Part shown: piece after piece, positions 11,325-22,728 of the stretch
How the letters are laid out: each line of letters starts with the position of its first letter
How positions within the stretch are numbered: the first letter of the stretch is position 1
Source of the DNA: Hysterangium stoloniferum
Lineage: Eukaryota > Basidiomycota > Agaricomycetes > Hysterangiales > Hysterangiaceae
DNA: 64,000 nucleotides
Direction: 5' to 3'
Assembly: GCA_015178975.1 (NCBI GenBank)
Contig: WHVD01000009.1
Location: forward strand, 372,001 to 436,000
Program-made: the position numbers and the translations under genes
Notes under the pieces: model-generated
Told to the model about the DNA's origin: nothing
Seen by the model: the letters and a program-made list of their open reading frames with translations, nothing else
The model's database searches: none

Positions 11325-11740
11325 CCTAGGCATACTCTCAATCAAATTCTGACACACCTCTGTATCAATCTTGTTCCACTCCTCCTCCACCCTCTCCCTT
11401 AGCCTCCTCTTTTCATAGTCCCACAAGTGTTCAATGGGGTTGAGGTCTGGAGACTGTGCTGGCCATGGGAGAACATTGAAATCATTATCTTAAAACCAAG
11501 TCTGGGCCTTCTTGCAGGTATGTTCAAGGTCATGATCTTGCTGAAAGATGACATCACCCACATATTTTCTATAATAGCTGAAGCTGGCTTGAAGGTCCTT
11601 CTCTATAATCTTAAGATAAAGGTCCCCATCCATCCTCTCATCTATCTTGAAAGAATACCCAGGTCCTTCCCACAGCATGTAGCCCATAACATCACAAATC
11701 CTTCTCCAAACCTCACCAAAAATCCCTTCCAATAAGTCTC
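11325..11740 (-). pseudogene. Tc1-like transposase C-terminal fragment
   Basis: Read on the - strand, the fragment encodes MLWEGPGYS, then QQDHD, then NPIEHLWDY and finally IESMPR. These are the landmarks of the catalytic domain and tail of the intact transposase at 19039-20055, including the last two acidic residues of the DD34E triad. The N-terminal half is missing, and the DPKH segment reads DLEH. The reading stops at MPR, exactly where LTR-d begins. It derives from a related but different Tc1 element. Confidence 0.85.
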
Positions 11741-11990
11741 CTATATATAAATATTTGTAGTATTTCCATATTTGGAGCTTATGTAATGCACTGTATTTCC
11801 ATAATATAGATATAATAGAGCATATTCACAAATATCCTTGATATTTTTGCATTTTTATTCTATGAGTTATCAGGGATGTAAATCTGAAGTACCAAACATT
11901 AGAAGGGTTATTGAGGAATTCCCAACCATATTAAGACTATTGTACACAGTTTGGGTGCAGATGAACTGGTTGATGACACTCCTAAGAGCT
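11741..11990. other. Unassigned AT-rich stretch
   Basis: I see no coding or repeat signal that matches the rest of the window. It lies between the Tc1 fragment and the truncated end of Gypsy-A copy 2. Confidence 0.4.
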
Positions 11991-11997
11991 TTCGCCA

Positions 11998-13990
11998 CAT
12001 CATTTCATTTGGGGGACCTCTTCCATCATTCCAATTGGTTCAACTAACTTGTGATGAGTGAGAAAGATGGCCTTTTCCACTGGTTTGTTCTCCTATAATG
12101 TCTCGTTGTTATTCTGGCTGTGAGAATCCGCTATGATTGGTAAGAGGTCATCTCTCGTGGGACTAGCACAGTCAGGTACTCGAGGAAGTCTAGACAATGG
12201 GTCAACATTGCTGTGTATCCATCCCTCTCAATGGAAGATTTCCAGCCCAGGGTATGCAGTGTATACCACCCCCATGCGGCCAGTCGACGATTGGTATTCT
12301 CATAAGATCTGGCCCATTGTAATGCCACATGGTCAGTAATCAGAAGGATATGTTCTCCCTCGATAAAGGGCTGGAAATGGACTAGTCCCTCTTTAGCAGC
12401 TAATGCTTCTCGCTCCATGGCTGAGTAATTACATTCTGCTTTCTTGAGTGTGCAGCTCCAATAGGCGATGAGACACTGGTGTTGTCAAAATCTGAGGCCC
12501 AGGAATCCGTCCAAGTGAATTCCAGCTCCTTGGTTTTATAATGAGTAACAAAAATGGGCACGTCTTGAGATTGATCGAAGGCTGATCTTGCTTGGGCATA
12601 GATTTTAGTATCTTTTAGGTCCTTGAGCATCATTTTCTGTATTTGTTGAAGACAACATCCCAGTGTGAAGTCTGAAGCATCCGTGTATAGTTGATAAGGC
12701 ATGCCACTGGTGGGGTGTCCAAGTACTGGAGCAGAGCTCAAAGCAACCTTTATGTCTTCAAAAGCTCGGGTGTGTTTGGAATCCCAAGTCCAACAGACTC
12801 CTTTCTTTAAGAGGTTGAAGAGCAGAGCAACTGTCCAGGAATAAAATGGTATGTAAGCAGAGAAGTACAGAATCATCCCGAGGAAACGTTGAAGATCTGC
12901 TATCTTGGAAGGTGTAGTTAGTTCTAGTATGGCAGTGACCTTTTCTTGATGGGTCGAAAACCCAAGTCTAGACACCTTATGTCCTAGTAGTAGAATCGAG
13001 TTATACCCAATGTAGCACTTTTTGGGCGAGAGAGTGATTCCTGCTGCAATTATGGCCTGTAGAACCTGGTCTAAATGCTCTAGATGATTGTCCCATATCT
13101 TAGAAAAGATCATGATGTCGTCAATATAAACTAGGCAGAATATCCATAAGTAAGGTGCAAGTACGGTTTGCATAACCCTTTGGAATATAGAAGGTCCATT
13201 AGAAATCCAAAGGGCATTCTCCTGAATTGCCACAGTCCTCGATGGGATCTGAAGGCGGTCTTCGGCTTGTCTCCCTCTAACATTTCAAGTTGGGTAAAGC
13301 TGGCTAATGCATCAAAGGAAGATAGGATGGTGGATCCTGAAAGTGCTTGCATGATCTCAGACTGGCATGGCAATGGGAATTTGTCAGGAACTGTTAGGCT
13401 GTTCAACTTCCTATAGTTGATCACCACTTGCAGTTTCCCATTGCGATAGACGACGAAGGCTGGCACCCCCCAAGGACTTTTGGATGGTTCGATTACTCCC
13501 TGTTGAAACCAAGTATCCATTTGTTCATCAATGACCTTTCTATTGGCTGGGGAAGTTGGAAACATTGACATCAAAATAGGTTGCACGCCTTCTTTCAATG
13601 GGACATTGACTTTGACTACTTGTCCTAAACGCCCATCTACTCCAAAGGCTTGGACATTCTTAGTCAATACCAACTCCAAGTGGGAGGAGATGTCAGCAGG
13701 AATTTCAGGTCCTAAGTTAACCAACTTATGTAGGTCCTCTGCACAAAATGTTTCCGTGGTGGCAACCTCTGATATCTTAGGGCCTGCTGGGTCGAAATCG
13801 TCTGCGAGTTCCCATTCTGGGGGCTGTCCAGAAGGTCGAGGATTAAGGACACGCTCCTCTTCTATTCTTGATAGGCTCTCTATGAGGTGAGTGATCTTGG
13901 TTGCCGTTGACTGCATTGATGCCTTCTCAGTTGAAGATCTAGGTGTCTGAGCCCATTTGTTCGTGTCATGAATTAATCCAATGGTTTCCC
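11998..13990 (-). pseudogene. pol: RT and RNase H of Gypsy-A copy 2, truncated
   Basis: The open stretches are 13916-13131 (RT fingers and palm) and 13233-12400 (palm with YIDD, thumb, RNase H with TDAS). They overlap in different frames because of the same missing base seen in copy 1, within the GATTTCTAATG context near 13204. After RNase H the reading continues brokenly to about 11998 in the RNase H to integrase spacer (LVEP...MEEVPQMK). The integrase is absent. Downstream frames have additional breaks. This copy cannot encode a working polymerase. Confidence 0.88.
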
Positions 13991-13991
13991 C

Positions 13992-14780
13992 TCATCTAAT
14001 GATTCTTGGTGTCAGAGAGGGGTTAGTGAGAGGTATCGCGGTGCGTTCCCTAGAGATAGCAGTGGTGGGAATGGCTAGTATACTTCCATCATCATTCTGC
14101 AAGACAACTCCCTTGACTATCCATTGGTCACCAAAAAGATCTCCAACGAAGATTGGTACTAATTGAGCTGATTCCGGCTCTATAGTACAATCTGTGACTC
14201 TTTCAGTATACACCCCTTTGTCTGGTTTGGAAGTCAATTCAGGTGAGTCATTGGCTAGTTCCTCAAGGGGGATCTTGCTAATCGAGAAGGCTAAAGGCTG
14301 CAGCTCCTTGGAGGAACTGGCTGGGATAGACCCCACCCTCCCTGGTAGAATTAATATAGAGCCCAACAGCTGGTCTCATAGTGTCCCGATCTCATAGTTC
14401 ACATGAAAGTCCTCCCTGAGAAGAATCAGGATGGTCATGCCTTGGACAACGTACGTTTTGGCAGTAAATTTAAGGAGCATACCGGTGTCGTCTTCGAGGT
14501 AAATGGGGACATTGATGTATCCTAAGACCTTAACATTACCAGTAAGCTGTACAAGGTGTAACTTGAGTCCTTGCTTGAGCTTGGGGCAGTCCTCTAGTTC
14601 CTTATAGAAATCCTCTGAAATTAAGGAGAGGTTGGCCCCAGCGTCCAGCCTGATTTTAATAGGACTAGAGGCTTCTGAGTTCCCTACATGTCTGTAGACA
14701 TGTAATGCTGAGATTCCAATACTGGAGTATCCACCTGGGGGATCCCTTCTGCAGTAAATGATGGTCGAATCCTCCTTCAT
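13992..14780 (-). pseudogene. Retropepsin and pre-RT region of Gypsy-A copy 2
   Basis: The protease frame is 14780-14376, with active-site motif LDAGAN (copy 1 has LDAGAD). It ends at TGA where copy 1 has CGA. The frame 14366-13992 continues into the pre-RT spacer and ends at TGA where copy 1 again has CGA. The gene is colinear with 4031-5151. Confidence 0.82.
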
Positions 14781-15420
14781 AAGCTGACTGGATCGAGGGT
14801 ACAGTATTGGACCCTGGGTCTTTTACTTCCCTTCCTTGTGGCCAGTTTGACATTCCTCCTGACGCATCTACTGTTAGGTACCTCGGGTGTGCGTTCAGAA
14901 TGGAGTCGTCTGCTTCAGAGTCTGACTCCTCACAAGGAATTAGGTTGGGTAACTGTCCTGGGTCAAAGGGGAAGTTCTCCTCCTCCAATCCCTCTAACTC
15001 AGAGGGGTCTTCTATAATGTAGGTCTGACTGATTTCCTTAGATCGGTTCGCAAATACTTCCTCATCGACAATTTCCTCAATGGTAGGAGGTTCAGATTGC
15101 AATAAGGCTCCCGTCTCTATCAGACCTTTCCAGTTCTGACAATGAGTGTCCAGCCAGTTTCCTTTCTCAAGGAAATCACAGTCTGATATAGAAACATAGA
15201 CTTGCGATGCTTCATTCTCATTTGAAGGTGAACTCGCATCTAAAACAATGTCATCCTCTGATTGAGGAAGGTAGACAGAAATGAAAATCAATTCCTCATC
15301 AATGTTATGTACTTGTCCCTGTATGCTTAATCCATAAACTGTTTCATAAGCCCTTTGATCCTCCACCTCCTTGGTTGGGTTCTGGGCAGAGCATTTGTTA
15401 ATAGAGACATAGTGCGACAT
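14781..15420 (-). pseudogene. Acidic linker between gag and protease, Gypsy-A copy 2
   Basis: Open reading from 15420 down to about 14790 encodes an Asp/Glu-rich linker. A frame change then joins it to the protease. The equivalent of the TGA at 3770 in copy 1 is an Arg codon here, so the two copies broke independently at this site. Confidence 0.75.
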
Positions 15421-17579
15421 CCTACCCGCATAAGGGCAGTCGATCTTAAAATGCTCTAAACTCCCGCAAATCCAGCACTCCTTCGGGGGTTTAGTGATGC
15501 TTTTCTTGTCGCTTCATTCAAAAAAGAACTTGCCATGTTTCTTACCCTGTTTCACATTAGATCTCCTAGGGATGGTTTTATCTTCAGTTTCACTGAGAAG
15601 GACGTGACCTCAATTAGTGGGGTCAATTCCTCTAGAGTGTTCTTCCTCATGCCAGGGATCCGACTCTTCCTATTCGGTGATCATGACTCTGGGCTTCTGA
15701 AACTGATAACGTTCTCAATGTGTTTGGACCCAAGCATTAATCAGAGCATCTTGTAAATTGTTAGCATAAGTCTGCAAGCTCATGATGTTGTTAATGGGTT
15801 GTCCTTGTAGAAGGTAAAGCCATTCCATGGGCAGTATCAGGATGAGTCTGCACATTTTGTCCTTTTGATTTTGGTGGAACCCATACAAGAATCGATAAAG
15901 CTTAATTCTCCATTGAATGTAGTGAATGGGTGTCTCACAATCATGGCCAGCTTGTCGAAATTTCATGGCTTCCCATTCTAAGGCTAAGGATTCACGCCAA
16001 CGAGTTCCAAGTAATCCTTCTACGATGCCCCAAAGGAACGATCCGTGAGATCAACTGAATTCAGTGCGATGTTCACAGTCCAGGGTGTTCCACAAGACCT
16101 TGGCATTGCCGGTGAGTTGTCTTGGCAGAGTGACTCCTAACAATGTGCTCATGGAGTCTGATATTTCCGAGAGACTCACGATATCCATGATGTAGTCCAA
16201 AGCCTTGGATTGAGTTCCATCGTATTCGGGAAGATCAGACCATTTTATCTTGATGTCAGTGGTGTTAAGAGTGATCTTTTTATCCTTAGGTACATAAGTC
16301 ATTGATAAGCATGCTGGCTCGAGGCTGCATCGGAGTTTGAAAGGGAGAGTTAGGTACTCCACCGTGACACCCCCCATGTCCCAAATTCCCTCCATAGTCT
16401 GAACTATTAGAACTCCCGGATGAACTGCTAGGGGGTCCTCCAGGTGGCAGAAAGGGATTCGAGGAGATTGGCAGGGAGTGGCAGGGATCATCTGGATTCA
16501 GTGATCCTCAACCAGCAACCTGACCAGCTATACCCTCGGTGAGTGTGGTAGAGAAGGACAGTCAACCCCTGTTGGCGACCGATCAATTCCTAATTGCGGG
16601 TTGTTCATCACCAAAGTTAGGATTATCCAAAATTCTTTCGAACACAACATGAGAGTAATGAATCCCCTGATGGGGTGCTGGGCTGGGTTCTGTCGTGATT
16701 TCTCTCTCAATTTCAATCATATTCAAAGGCCGACATGGCTGAGGCTGATGGAAGGGAGTGCAGACTTCAATCCCCTTTTCCTGAAGATGATCTGCAACTT
16801 GCATCCTCATATCCAATGGGAAGTCTTGCAAAATTACAGGACAATTGAGCGAATGGAGGAAAGGAGTATCAGGAGACCCATTTAGGTTGCGAACAAACGA
16901 ATTAGTCATGGAGATGGGGCAAATCAGGGACTTGAATCAAATTATTATAAGGGTAAAGCACCTCCAAAACCATTTTATCGAGCCTCCTCTGATTTCACTT
17001 CAACCGGCCCCTTAGAGTAAAGTATGTGAACAATACATTTCACGTGACTCCATTAAGATATTCCTCCAACATTCGGATGTACATATACTGGTAGTCAACC
17101 TTGGGCACAATATGATTCCCACCAAGTAGGATGTGAAGGATTTGCAGCACATCATCATGTGCACGAAGCGCCTGAGGAATAAAGAGAACACTTCCTGCCT
17201 AAAAATCGACCTTCCCCCTTCCATAATGGATGTAACATCACTTGACCATTCAGGAATCGAGCGGGTCAGATCCTCAAGGGTTCCTGGTCGTGTGAATAAG
17301 TCCTGTGCCAATAAGATGGCCTGATAATGACCTAACCAGACTGCTACAGTCACCGGTAAAGAAGAGTAATCTGTTTCGTACTCCTCCACGAAAGGAGTAA
17401 GCTGATCAGCAGAGATTCGATCAGCATAGTAGGTGTCCCACTTCACATTGATAGGCTCAGCGTAAACCATATGACCCCCAAGGAACTGCTTGAGGATGAC
17501 CTGCCTTGGTGGGAAAGTGAGAATGGGCTCAGATGCATAGGTAGGCTTGACATTAGCTCCAGGGGTGCTCAACCGCCCA
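15421..17579 (-). pseudogene. gag: gag of Gypsy-A copy 2 (main part)
   Basis: Reading starts at 17579, in frame with the N-terminal piece at 20680-20458. It runs through the FPPRQV region (17572-17012), then with shifts through 16909-16583, 16491-16051 and 15966-15715, and ends in a zinc knuckle at about 15435-15477. The pieces match copy 3 at 59398-60213 (N-terminal region) and copy 1 at 437-1984 (C-terminal region). At least three frame changes break it. Confidence 0.85.
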
Positions 17580-18689
17580 TGTAATGTATTCAGGGGTTTC
17601 TCTTAGATAGCTCAATATATGCTATAGTGTCACAGAGCTTCAACAATAAAACAAGCAAAGGTCCAGTAATTTAAATACTGATAGATTAATGAGCTGTGCT
17701 ATTAAGCTTAAACAACTCAAATCAATGCTTATTTTGATTATTGAAAGGTTCAATAGAACAATATGACTCTTTTAGCAATAAAAGAACTATTCCTTGAGAA
17801 TAGGGGCTAGAAGCTGAATATATGTGCAGTAACTTAGCAGAGACTTGATATAAAGCTTCTGATTCTTGTATGCTTATTTGTAACCATTAATAGTTATTTA
17901 ACAAGGTGTTAAATAATTTATTAATAGAGAAAATAATGTGTATTGGATTATTTGAGTGCTTGTACTTGATTAATTCAATAAACTTAGGGCTGGGCCTTGA
18001 ATAATCTAGTATTGGCAGGGAATTTCAGTAAGGATACTTAGATACTTATTAGGTTTATTATGTAATTAATAAGCCTAAAGGGTAGCTGTGAGGCTGGGGG
18101 AACTTAGATGATTAGCTAAGTTCAAGAGTTGCTGACAAAGATTCAAGATTCTGCAAGTGTAGGTGCTTGCAGTTAGTGTATCAGACTAAGGCTATTATTG
18201 TCCTTAGGATGATTAGATAAGCTTCTGAGCTGTGCAGTAAAATATGTGTGTGATAGATTTTATTGGAAACTTGGCCCTCCTTATATACATTTTGATAACT
18301 AAATATTTAATCATTTATTTACTTTATGAGGTCATTATTTAGGTCATAATGACCTCATATTCTACGTATTTTTTACCCTTTATTTACCATGTGATTCCCC
18401 TCTCTGAGACAAGGGTTCCAACCTTTGGCTTGAACATGAAGGTTCAAGGCCGCAGTCCTGGGACGGATGCATTTGATGAGTCAGTGGAATCAAATTATGA
18501 CTTAAGTAAGTCGTTACAGTCACATTTGTGACTTGTGTGATATCCCGACACCAGAGGCTTATCTAATAGGTCACGTGACTCCAAAAATGCGCACATTGAA
18601 GCAAAACAATGTGCCAAAAAGCAATAACTATGTAAATAAAATATAAATAATTAGTTAAAAATTATAATAAAATAAATAAAGATATAATA

Positions 18690-18898
18690 CAGTGAGGGAC
18701 AAAACCCTTCCAATGATTTTTAGTTGTGCAAAGATTCTTGAATAACTCCAGAACCACTGTAGATACAGACTTGAAATTTGGAGGTTGGTTAGGTCTACAT
18801 GTTATCTATATGCCCTTAAAATATTATGACATAATCATTAGTATTTCCCATGCTATAAATAAAATAATAATAAAATCACATTGGAAGGGTTTTGTCCC
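18690..18898. repeat. Left terminal inverted repeat of the Tc1 element
   Basis: 209 bp, pairing with 20085-20293 with several mismatches. Both the outer and inner edges carry the GGGACAAAACCCTTCCAAT block, in opposite orientation. Confidence 0.9.
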
Positions 18899-19038
18899 AG
18901 TCACATAATTGGTACAAAACCTTATTGATTATCGGCAAATAAGGTTTTGTTTAATCATGTGACCTGTCAAAATTAGATATATATATAGCTGTTCACTTTC
19001 TAGTTCAACAACATCCCCACAACTCAACATTCTATACC

Positions 19039-20055
19039 ATGAAAGCTCTTACTCCTGCTCAGGTTAGCCACATTCTCACTTTGCTCAATAAGGGCAAGTC
19101 TGCTTCTCAGATCTCTGCAATCACTGGCAGAGGTCTTTCTACTATATCCAGAATTCACTTTACCCATTGCCTATCACTTGCCAAAGCACCTGGTGGCCGT
19201 CCATGCAAGCTTTCTCCCTCAGATATTCATTATTCCATCCAACAAATCACTTCTCAGAAGGCAGAATGTGCCACTGAGATCACCAAAATCCTTCAAAATA
19301 TGACTGGAGAGTCCATCTCAGTGAAGACTGTTCATAGAGCACTCAAGAAGGCTGGAATGAGGGGTGTGGTGAAGAGAAAAAGGCCTTTACTCACTAAGAG
19401 GCATAGGAAGGCAAGGATGGACTTTGCTTTGGCACACAAGGACTGGACTGTGGATGATTGGAAGAGGGTTGTTTGGTCAGATGAGACCAAAATCAATCGT
19501 TTGGGGTCAGATGGGAGGAAGTGGGTGTGGAAAAGGGCAGGAGAGGGGCTCAGTGATAGGGTGGTTGAGGGTACAGTCAAGTTTGGAGGAGGAAATCTGA
19601 TGTTGTGGGGCTGTATGTTGTGGGAAGGACCAGGATATTCCACCAAGATTGATGGAAGGATGGATGCTGACCTTTATGTTAGCATTCTGGAAGATGAACT
19701 TCAAGCAACCATGGAGTATTATGGCAAGAACACAGAAGATGTGGTCTTTCAGCAAGACAATGACCCCAAACACAACAGCAAAAAGGCCACCAATTGGTTT
19801 AAAGACAATGGATTTGTGGTCATGGTATGGCCACCTCAGTCTGCTGACCTTAATCCAATTGAACACCTCTGGTATTACCTCAAAAGGAGGCTGGGAGAGT
19901 ATGAAGTGGCACCCAAGAGTATTCATGAGTTGTGGGAGAGGGTTCAGACAGAGTGGGAGAAGATCCCTGCCTCTACTTGTCAGAACTTGATAGAGAGTAT
20001 GCCTAGAAGGGTTGAGGCTGTTTTGAAGGCCAAGGGAGGCTATACCAAGTACTAG
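19039..20055 (+). CDS. Tc1-family transposase (338 aa, intact)
   Basis: This protein would cut the element out and insert it at TA sites. Residues about 1-115 form the paired-type helix-turn-helix region; GGRP (residues about 52-55) is the usual linker. The catalytic triad is D148 (WSDET), D240 (QQDND) and E275 (NPIEHLW), with 34 residues between the last two, i.e. DD34E. The length of 338 aa is normal for the family and the frame is uninterrupted. The start at 19039 follows a TATA-like run at about 18981-18989 and lies 140 bp inside the left inverted repeat. A truncated relative is at 11325-11740. The triad and both inverted repeats are present, so it may still be active; this is inference. 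Confidence 0.95.
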   Translation: MKALTPAQVSHILTLLNKGKSASQISAITGRGLSTISRIHFTHCLSLAKAPGGRPCKLSPSDIHYSIQQITSQKAECATEITKILQNMTGESISVKTVHRALKKAGMRGVVKRKRPLLTKRHRKARMDFALAHKDWTVDDWKRVVWSDETKINRLGSDGRKWVWKRAGEGLSDRVVEGTVKFGGGNLMLWGCMLWEGPGYSTKIDGRMDADLYVSILEDELQATMEYYGKNTEDVVFQQDNDPKHNSKKATNWFKDNGFVVMVWPPQSADLNPIEHLWYYLKRRLGEYEVAPKSIHELWERVQTEWEKIPASTCQNLIESMPRRVEAVLKAKGGYTKY

Positions 20056-20084
20056 ATTGTTTGATTTGTATTTTTTTAATACCA

Positions 20085-20293
20085 GGGACAAAACCCTTCC
20101 AATGTGATTTTATTAGTGTTTTATTTACAGCATGGGAAATACTAATGCTTATGTCATAATATTCTAAAGGCATATAGATAACATATAGACCTAACCAACA
20201 TCCAAATTTCAGGTCTGTATCTACAGTGGTTCTTGAGTTATTCAAGAATCCTTGCACAACTAAAAATCATTGGAAGGGTTTTGTCCCTCACTG
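20085..20293. repeat. Right terminal inverted repeat of the Tc1 element
   Basis: 209 bp, the partner of 18690-18898, ending at CCCTCACTG next to the TA duplication at 20294. Confidence 0.9.
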
Positions 20294-20457
20294 TAGCATT
20301 ATATGAGCTCATATATGCTATTATTATGTGAAGTTAAAAGGAATTAGGCCTTATATTTCACAATAAAAATGTAATAAAAATACAATAAATTTGAGAAAAT
20401 ATTAAACAATTCAGGGAAAATTAAGAGAACTTTATGAGATAAAGCTGATACCTCACA

Positions 20458-20680
20458 GCCCGGTTGATGGACATTCCTCATGTGGATCAGGGGGAGTATC
20501 CATTGACAGTCCAGCTGCTGCTCTGAGGGAATTCCCAGGAGGGGCTGGTCTTTGAAAAGTCAACAAAGACTTCCTCATGGTGACATTACGGGGTGGTTCC
20601 AGACTAGCAGGTCTTTGACGAGGTTTTGAACTACTCGGAGTTGTTGAAGATCTCAGTGTTTGGTTCTTGCCAGTGGTCAT
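20458..20680 (-). pseudogene. gag: N-terminal gag piece of Gypsy-A copy 2
   Basis: The ATG at 20680 starts a Ser/Thr/Pro-rich, basic N-terminus. Reading through the LTR-d insertion site (…STG, then RLSTPGAN at 17579) keeps one open frame. The ATG lies about 75 bp after the LTR end, a plausible short leader. This is the only copy in the window with the natural gag start joined to its LTR. Confidence 0.8.
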
Positions 20681-20737
20681 TTATGTGCTTAGAAATTAAT
20701 AGTCATAGAGTAATATTTTCTTCATAGGGAAAGAGCA

Positions 20738-20755
20738 GTCCAGCCCGGATCACCA
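20738..20755 (-). promoter_or_regulatory. Probable primer-binding site of Gypsy-A copy 2
   Basis: Immediately after the LTR end (CTTCACA on the - strand) and one base comes TGGTGATCCGGGCTGGA. The same position in copy 3 (59238 on) reads TGGTGATCCAGGCCGGA. TGG as the first triplet pairs with the CCA end of a tRNA, the usual minus-strand primer. I cannot assign the tRNA. Confidence 0.6.
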
Positions 20756-20756
20756 C

Positions 20757-21391
20757 TGTGAAGAGTGGTGGAAGTTCTAACCATTCTATATATGAAGAAT
20801 ATCGATCGTTTAGGTACAACATGAAGATGTATTGACTATCTACGTCTAATACAGACCAAACACATATTGACAGTTTAGTTCAATATGGTCAAGTGGAATA
20901 GCTATCTAAAGTAGAATAGAGGGCTAAAATGAATAAGGAGAATTGACTGTGGAGTACGATTCTGAATGACTGCTCGAGTGTAGAAGAGAATAATGAGAGA
21001 GTCAAATAACAGAGTAGTGTGGATGTAGTCCACACAGATTGAGATAAAGGTGGAGTTTCGACTAGTATTGTTCGAAACTCTGATTGCATAGATAGTCAAA
21101 GCCCATCTATGATGGTCAAGACAATACCCCAATCACAACTTACAGGACACTAACTGGTGTCTGGGTAAGTCATGGTTGCAAGGTAAAAAGTGTCTGAGTT
21201 CTAACTACGGGCACTAAAATACATAAGTCTGGCATGTATGTGCCCACAAGAGTCGATGTACTGAATACATAGGTCGTCGAACTAATTATATGTGTATAAT
21301 AAAATAGAGAGAAAGTAGAAATAATAATGGAAATATAGTATGAGCTCATCCAGACTATATTTCCTGAGTATATTTCACCATACCTCTCACA
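20757..21391 (-). repeat. 5' LTR of Gypsy-A copy 2 (LTR-a, 635 bp)
   Basis: On the - strand it begins TGTGAGAGGTATGG (21391) and ends CTTCACA (20757), followed by the primer-binding site. It matches the inverted solo LTR at 23336-23963. It was inserted just after the codons for IQDWP in a Gypsy-B RT (21392 on). Confidence 0.9.
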
Positions 21392-22728
21392 GGGCCAATC
21401 TTGAATAACTTTGATTTTTTCTTGATCCATATATATGCCTTGAGGAGAAATAACATATCCTAAAAATTTGACACTAGTTTTGTGAAATTCGCATTTTGAA
21501 ATAATTGATTTTGTTGAAGCTGTCAAAGAACTTCTTGAACATGCATAAATGTTTTTTGAGATTGTCAGAAAATATTAATATGTCATTGAGATAGATAATT
21601 ACCCAAATATGAACTTGATGAATAAAATTGGTGTGCCGCCAGTGGGAGATTGTGACAATCAAATAAATTTCTTCAAAAGATTTTCTTGGAGATATTCTCA
21701 TAGCACTTGAAGTTCTGTCTCAAATAACGAATAGATCGGTCCCATCGGTGGAATAGTTCCTTCTTCTAATGGGATAGTGTGATCATAACTTCAATGTTGA
21801 GGTAAAGCTTCAGCTTCTTTTTTGTCAAAAATGTCTGAGAAATCGGAATATTTGGTCGGAACATTCAGTATGTCAAATGAAGTTGAAGTCGTAGTTTTTG
21901 CACCAGAGGCCGTACAAGTCTTGAAAGATTCATCATGAATAAAGATCACAAAGGTTTGAGAATCTTTTGCTTTTGCAGCTTGTAAGAATGTCTTCTGATT
22001 GACTATATGGATATTCAGATTGATAGTCTCAGACTTTGATTCTTCATGGATTTTCTCAGATGTAGATGAATGACTCGCTGAGGTCGAAGCATGCTTCTCT
22101 TCCGATAATGTTTCGATTGATGGTTGAATCAGATTCAGATTTGTCAAGGGTGTCAAAGTACATAGGTTCAAATGGTATATGGCCAGATCACCAGTCAATC
22201 GCAGGATTGTATTGCTTCAGCCAGTTGAGTCTTAATACCACTTGACAAGATGAGTTGAGATTGGTTAAAAAGAATTGTAATTCTTGAGTTTGCCCAGATG
22301 GAAAGTAAACTGGTTGTATACATAATTTGTCCTGATGTCGGAATTGATCCATCAATTAATTTCAATGATAACGAATTTTTCAATTGATCAAAAGGTAGAT
22401 CATTTTGTTGTGCAAATGTTTTGTCTGTAAAAATGTGACTAGTCCCTGAATCAATTAATCCTTTTATTTCCGGAATTTTCTTCAATCTAAGTTTGATAAT
22501 TAAAGAATCAGAAATTGTTACTGCTCGTAATATTACACAGGAATATTTTTCAACATGATTGAGTTTTCTTTGATATTCTTCACATGCCTGAAGAGTATCC
22601 CTTTTCAATTTCCAATTTAACATTCGATGTTTGATTTGATTGATCGGATTGAGTTGTTGAATCTTGAACTTCAACGATTCGTCCTTTTGCAATTTGATGA
22701 GTTTTTCTTTTCGAGCAATCCCTCACTG
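21392..22728 (-). pseudogene. Gypsy-B fragment: gag tail, retropepsin, RT thumb, broken
   Basis: The - strand encodes a basic, coiled-coil-like stretch (22720-22570), a retropepsin with LIDSGTSHIF (near 22440), and later an RT piece with [11 protein letters not shown], ending at IQDWP (21392). Several deletions and frameshifts remove most of RT between them, including the YxDD motif. It belongs to a different family from Gypsy-A (DSGTS in place of DAGAD). The cut at IQDWP is the insertion point of Gypsy-A copy 2. Confidence 0.75.

Larger units (their letters stand above)
18690..20293 (+). mobile_element. Complete Tc1/mariner element with 209-bp inverted repeats
   Basis: TA dinucleotides flank it at 18688-18689 and 20294-20295, as expected for Tc1/mariner. 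The uninterrupted LTR-d copy C shows the empty site. The terminal inverted repeats run 18690-18898 and 20085-20293. They begin CAGTGAGGGACAAAACCC. Their inner ends repeat the same GGGACAAAACCCTTCC block in reverse, so each arm is itself bounded by inverted copies of the terminal block. One intact transposase gene lies between. No stop or frameshift is visible, unlike everything around it. Confidence 0.95.
17580..20457 (-). mobile_element. Solo LTR, LTR-d copy B, with a Tc1 element inside
   Basis: On the - strand the LTR begins TGTGAGGTATCAG at 20457 and ends ATACATTACA at 17580. The flanks are GCCCA (17575-17579) and GCCCG (20458-20462), a 5-bp duplication with one difference. The host is gag of Gypsy-A copy 2. 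A Tc1 element at 18690-20293 splits the LTR. Without the Tc1 it is about 1.27 kb, similar to copy C (1116 bp). Confidence 0.9.
11991..21391 (-). mobile_element. Ty3/gypsy retrotransposon, Gypsy-A copy 2 (5' LTR to RNase H, nested)
   Basis: On the - strand the order is 5' LTR (21391-20757), primer-binding site, start of gag (20680-20458), a nested LTR-d with a Tc1 inside (20457-17580), the rest of gag, acidic linker, protease, RT and RNase H. The 3' part (integrase and 3' LTR) is lost at about 11991. Joining 20458 to 17579 with one copy of the GCCC target keeps the gag frame open, which proves the two gag pieces are one gene. The element is the template against which copy 1 can be read. Confidence 0.88.

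Noticed and set aside
19332..20091. Two - strand frames over the transposase
   Set aside because: They are antisense shadows of the intact Tc1 transposase.
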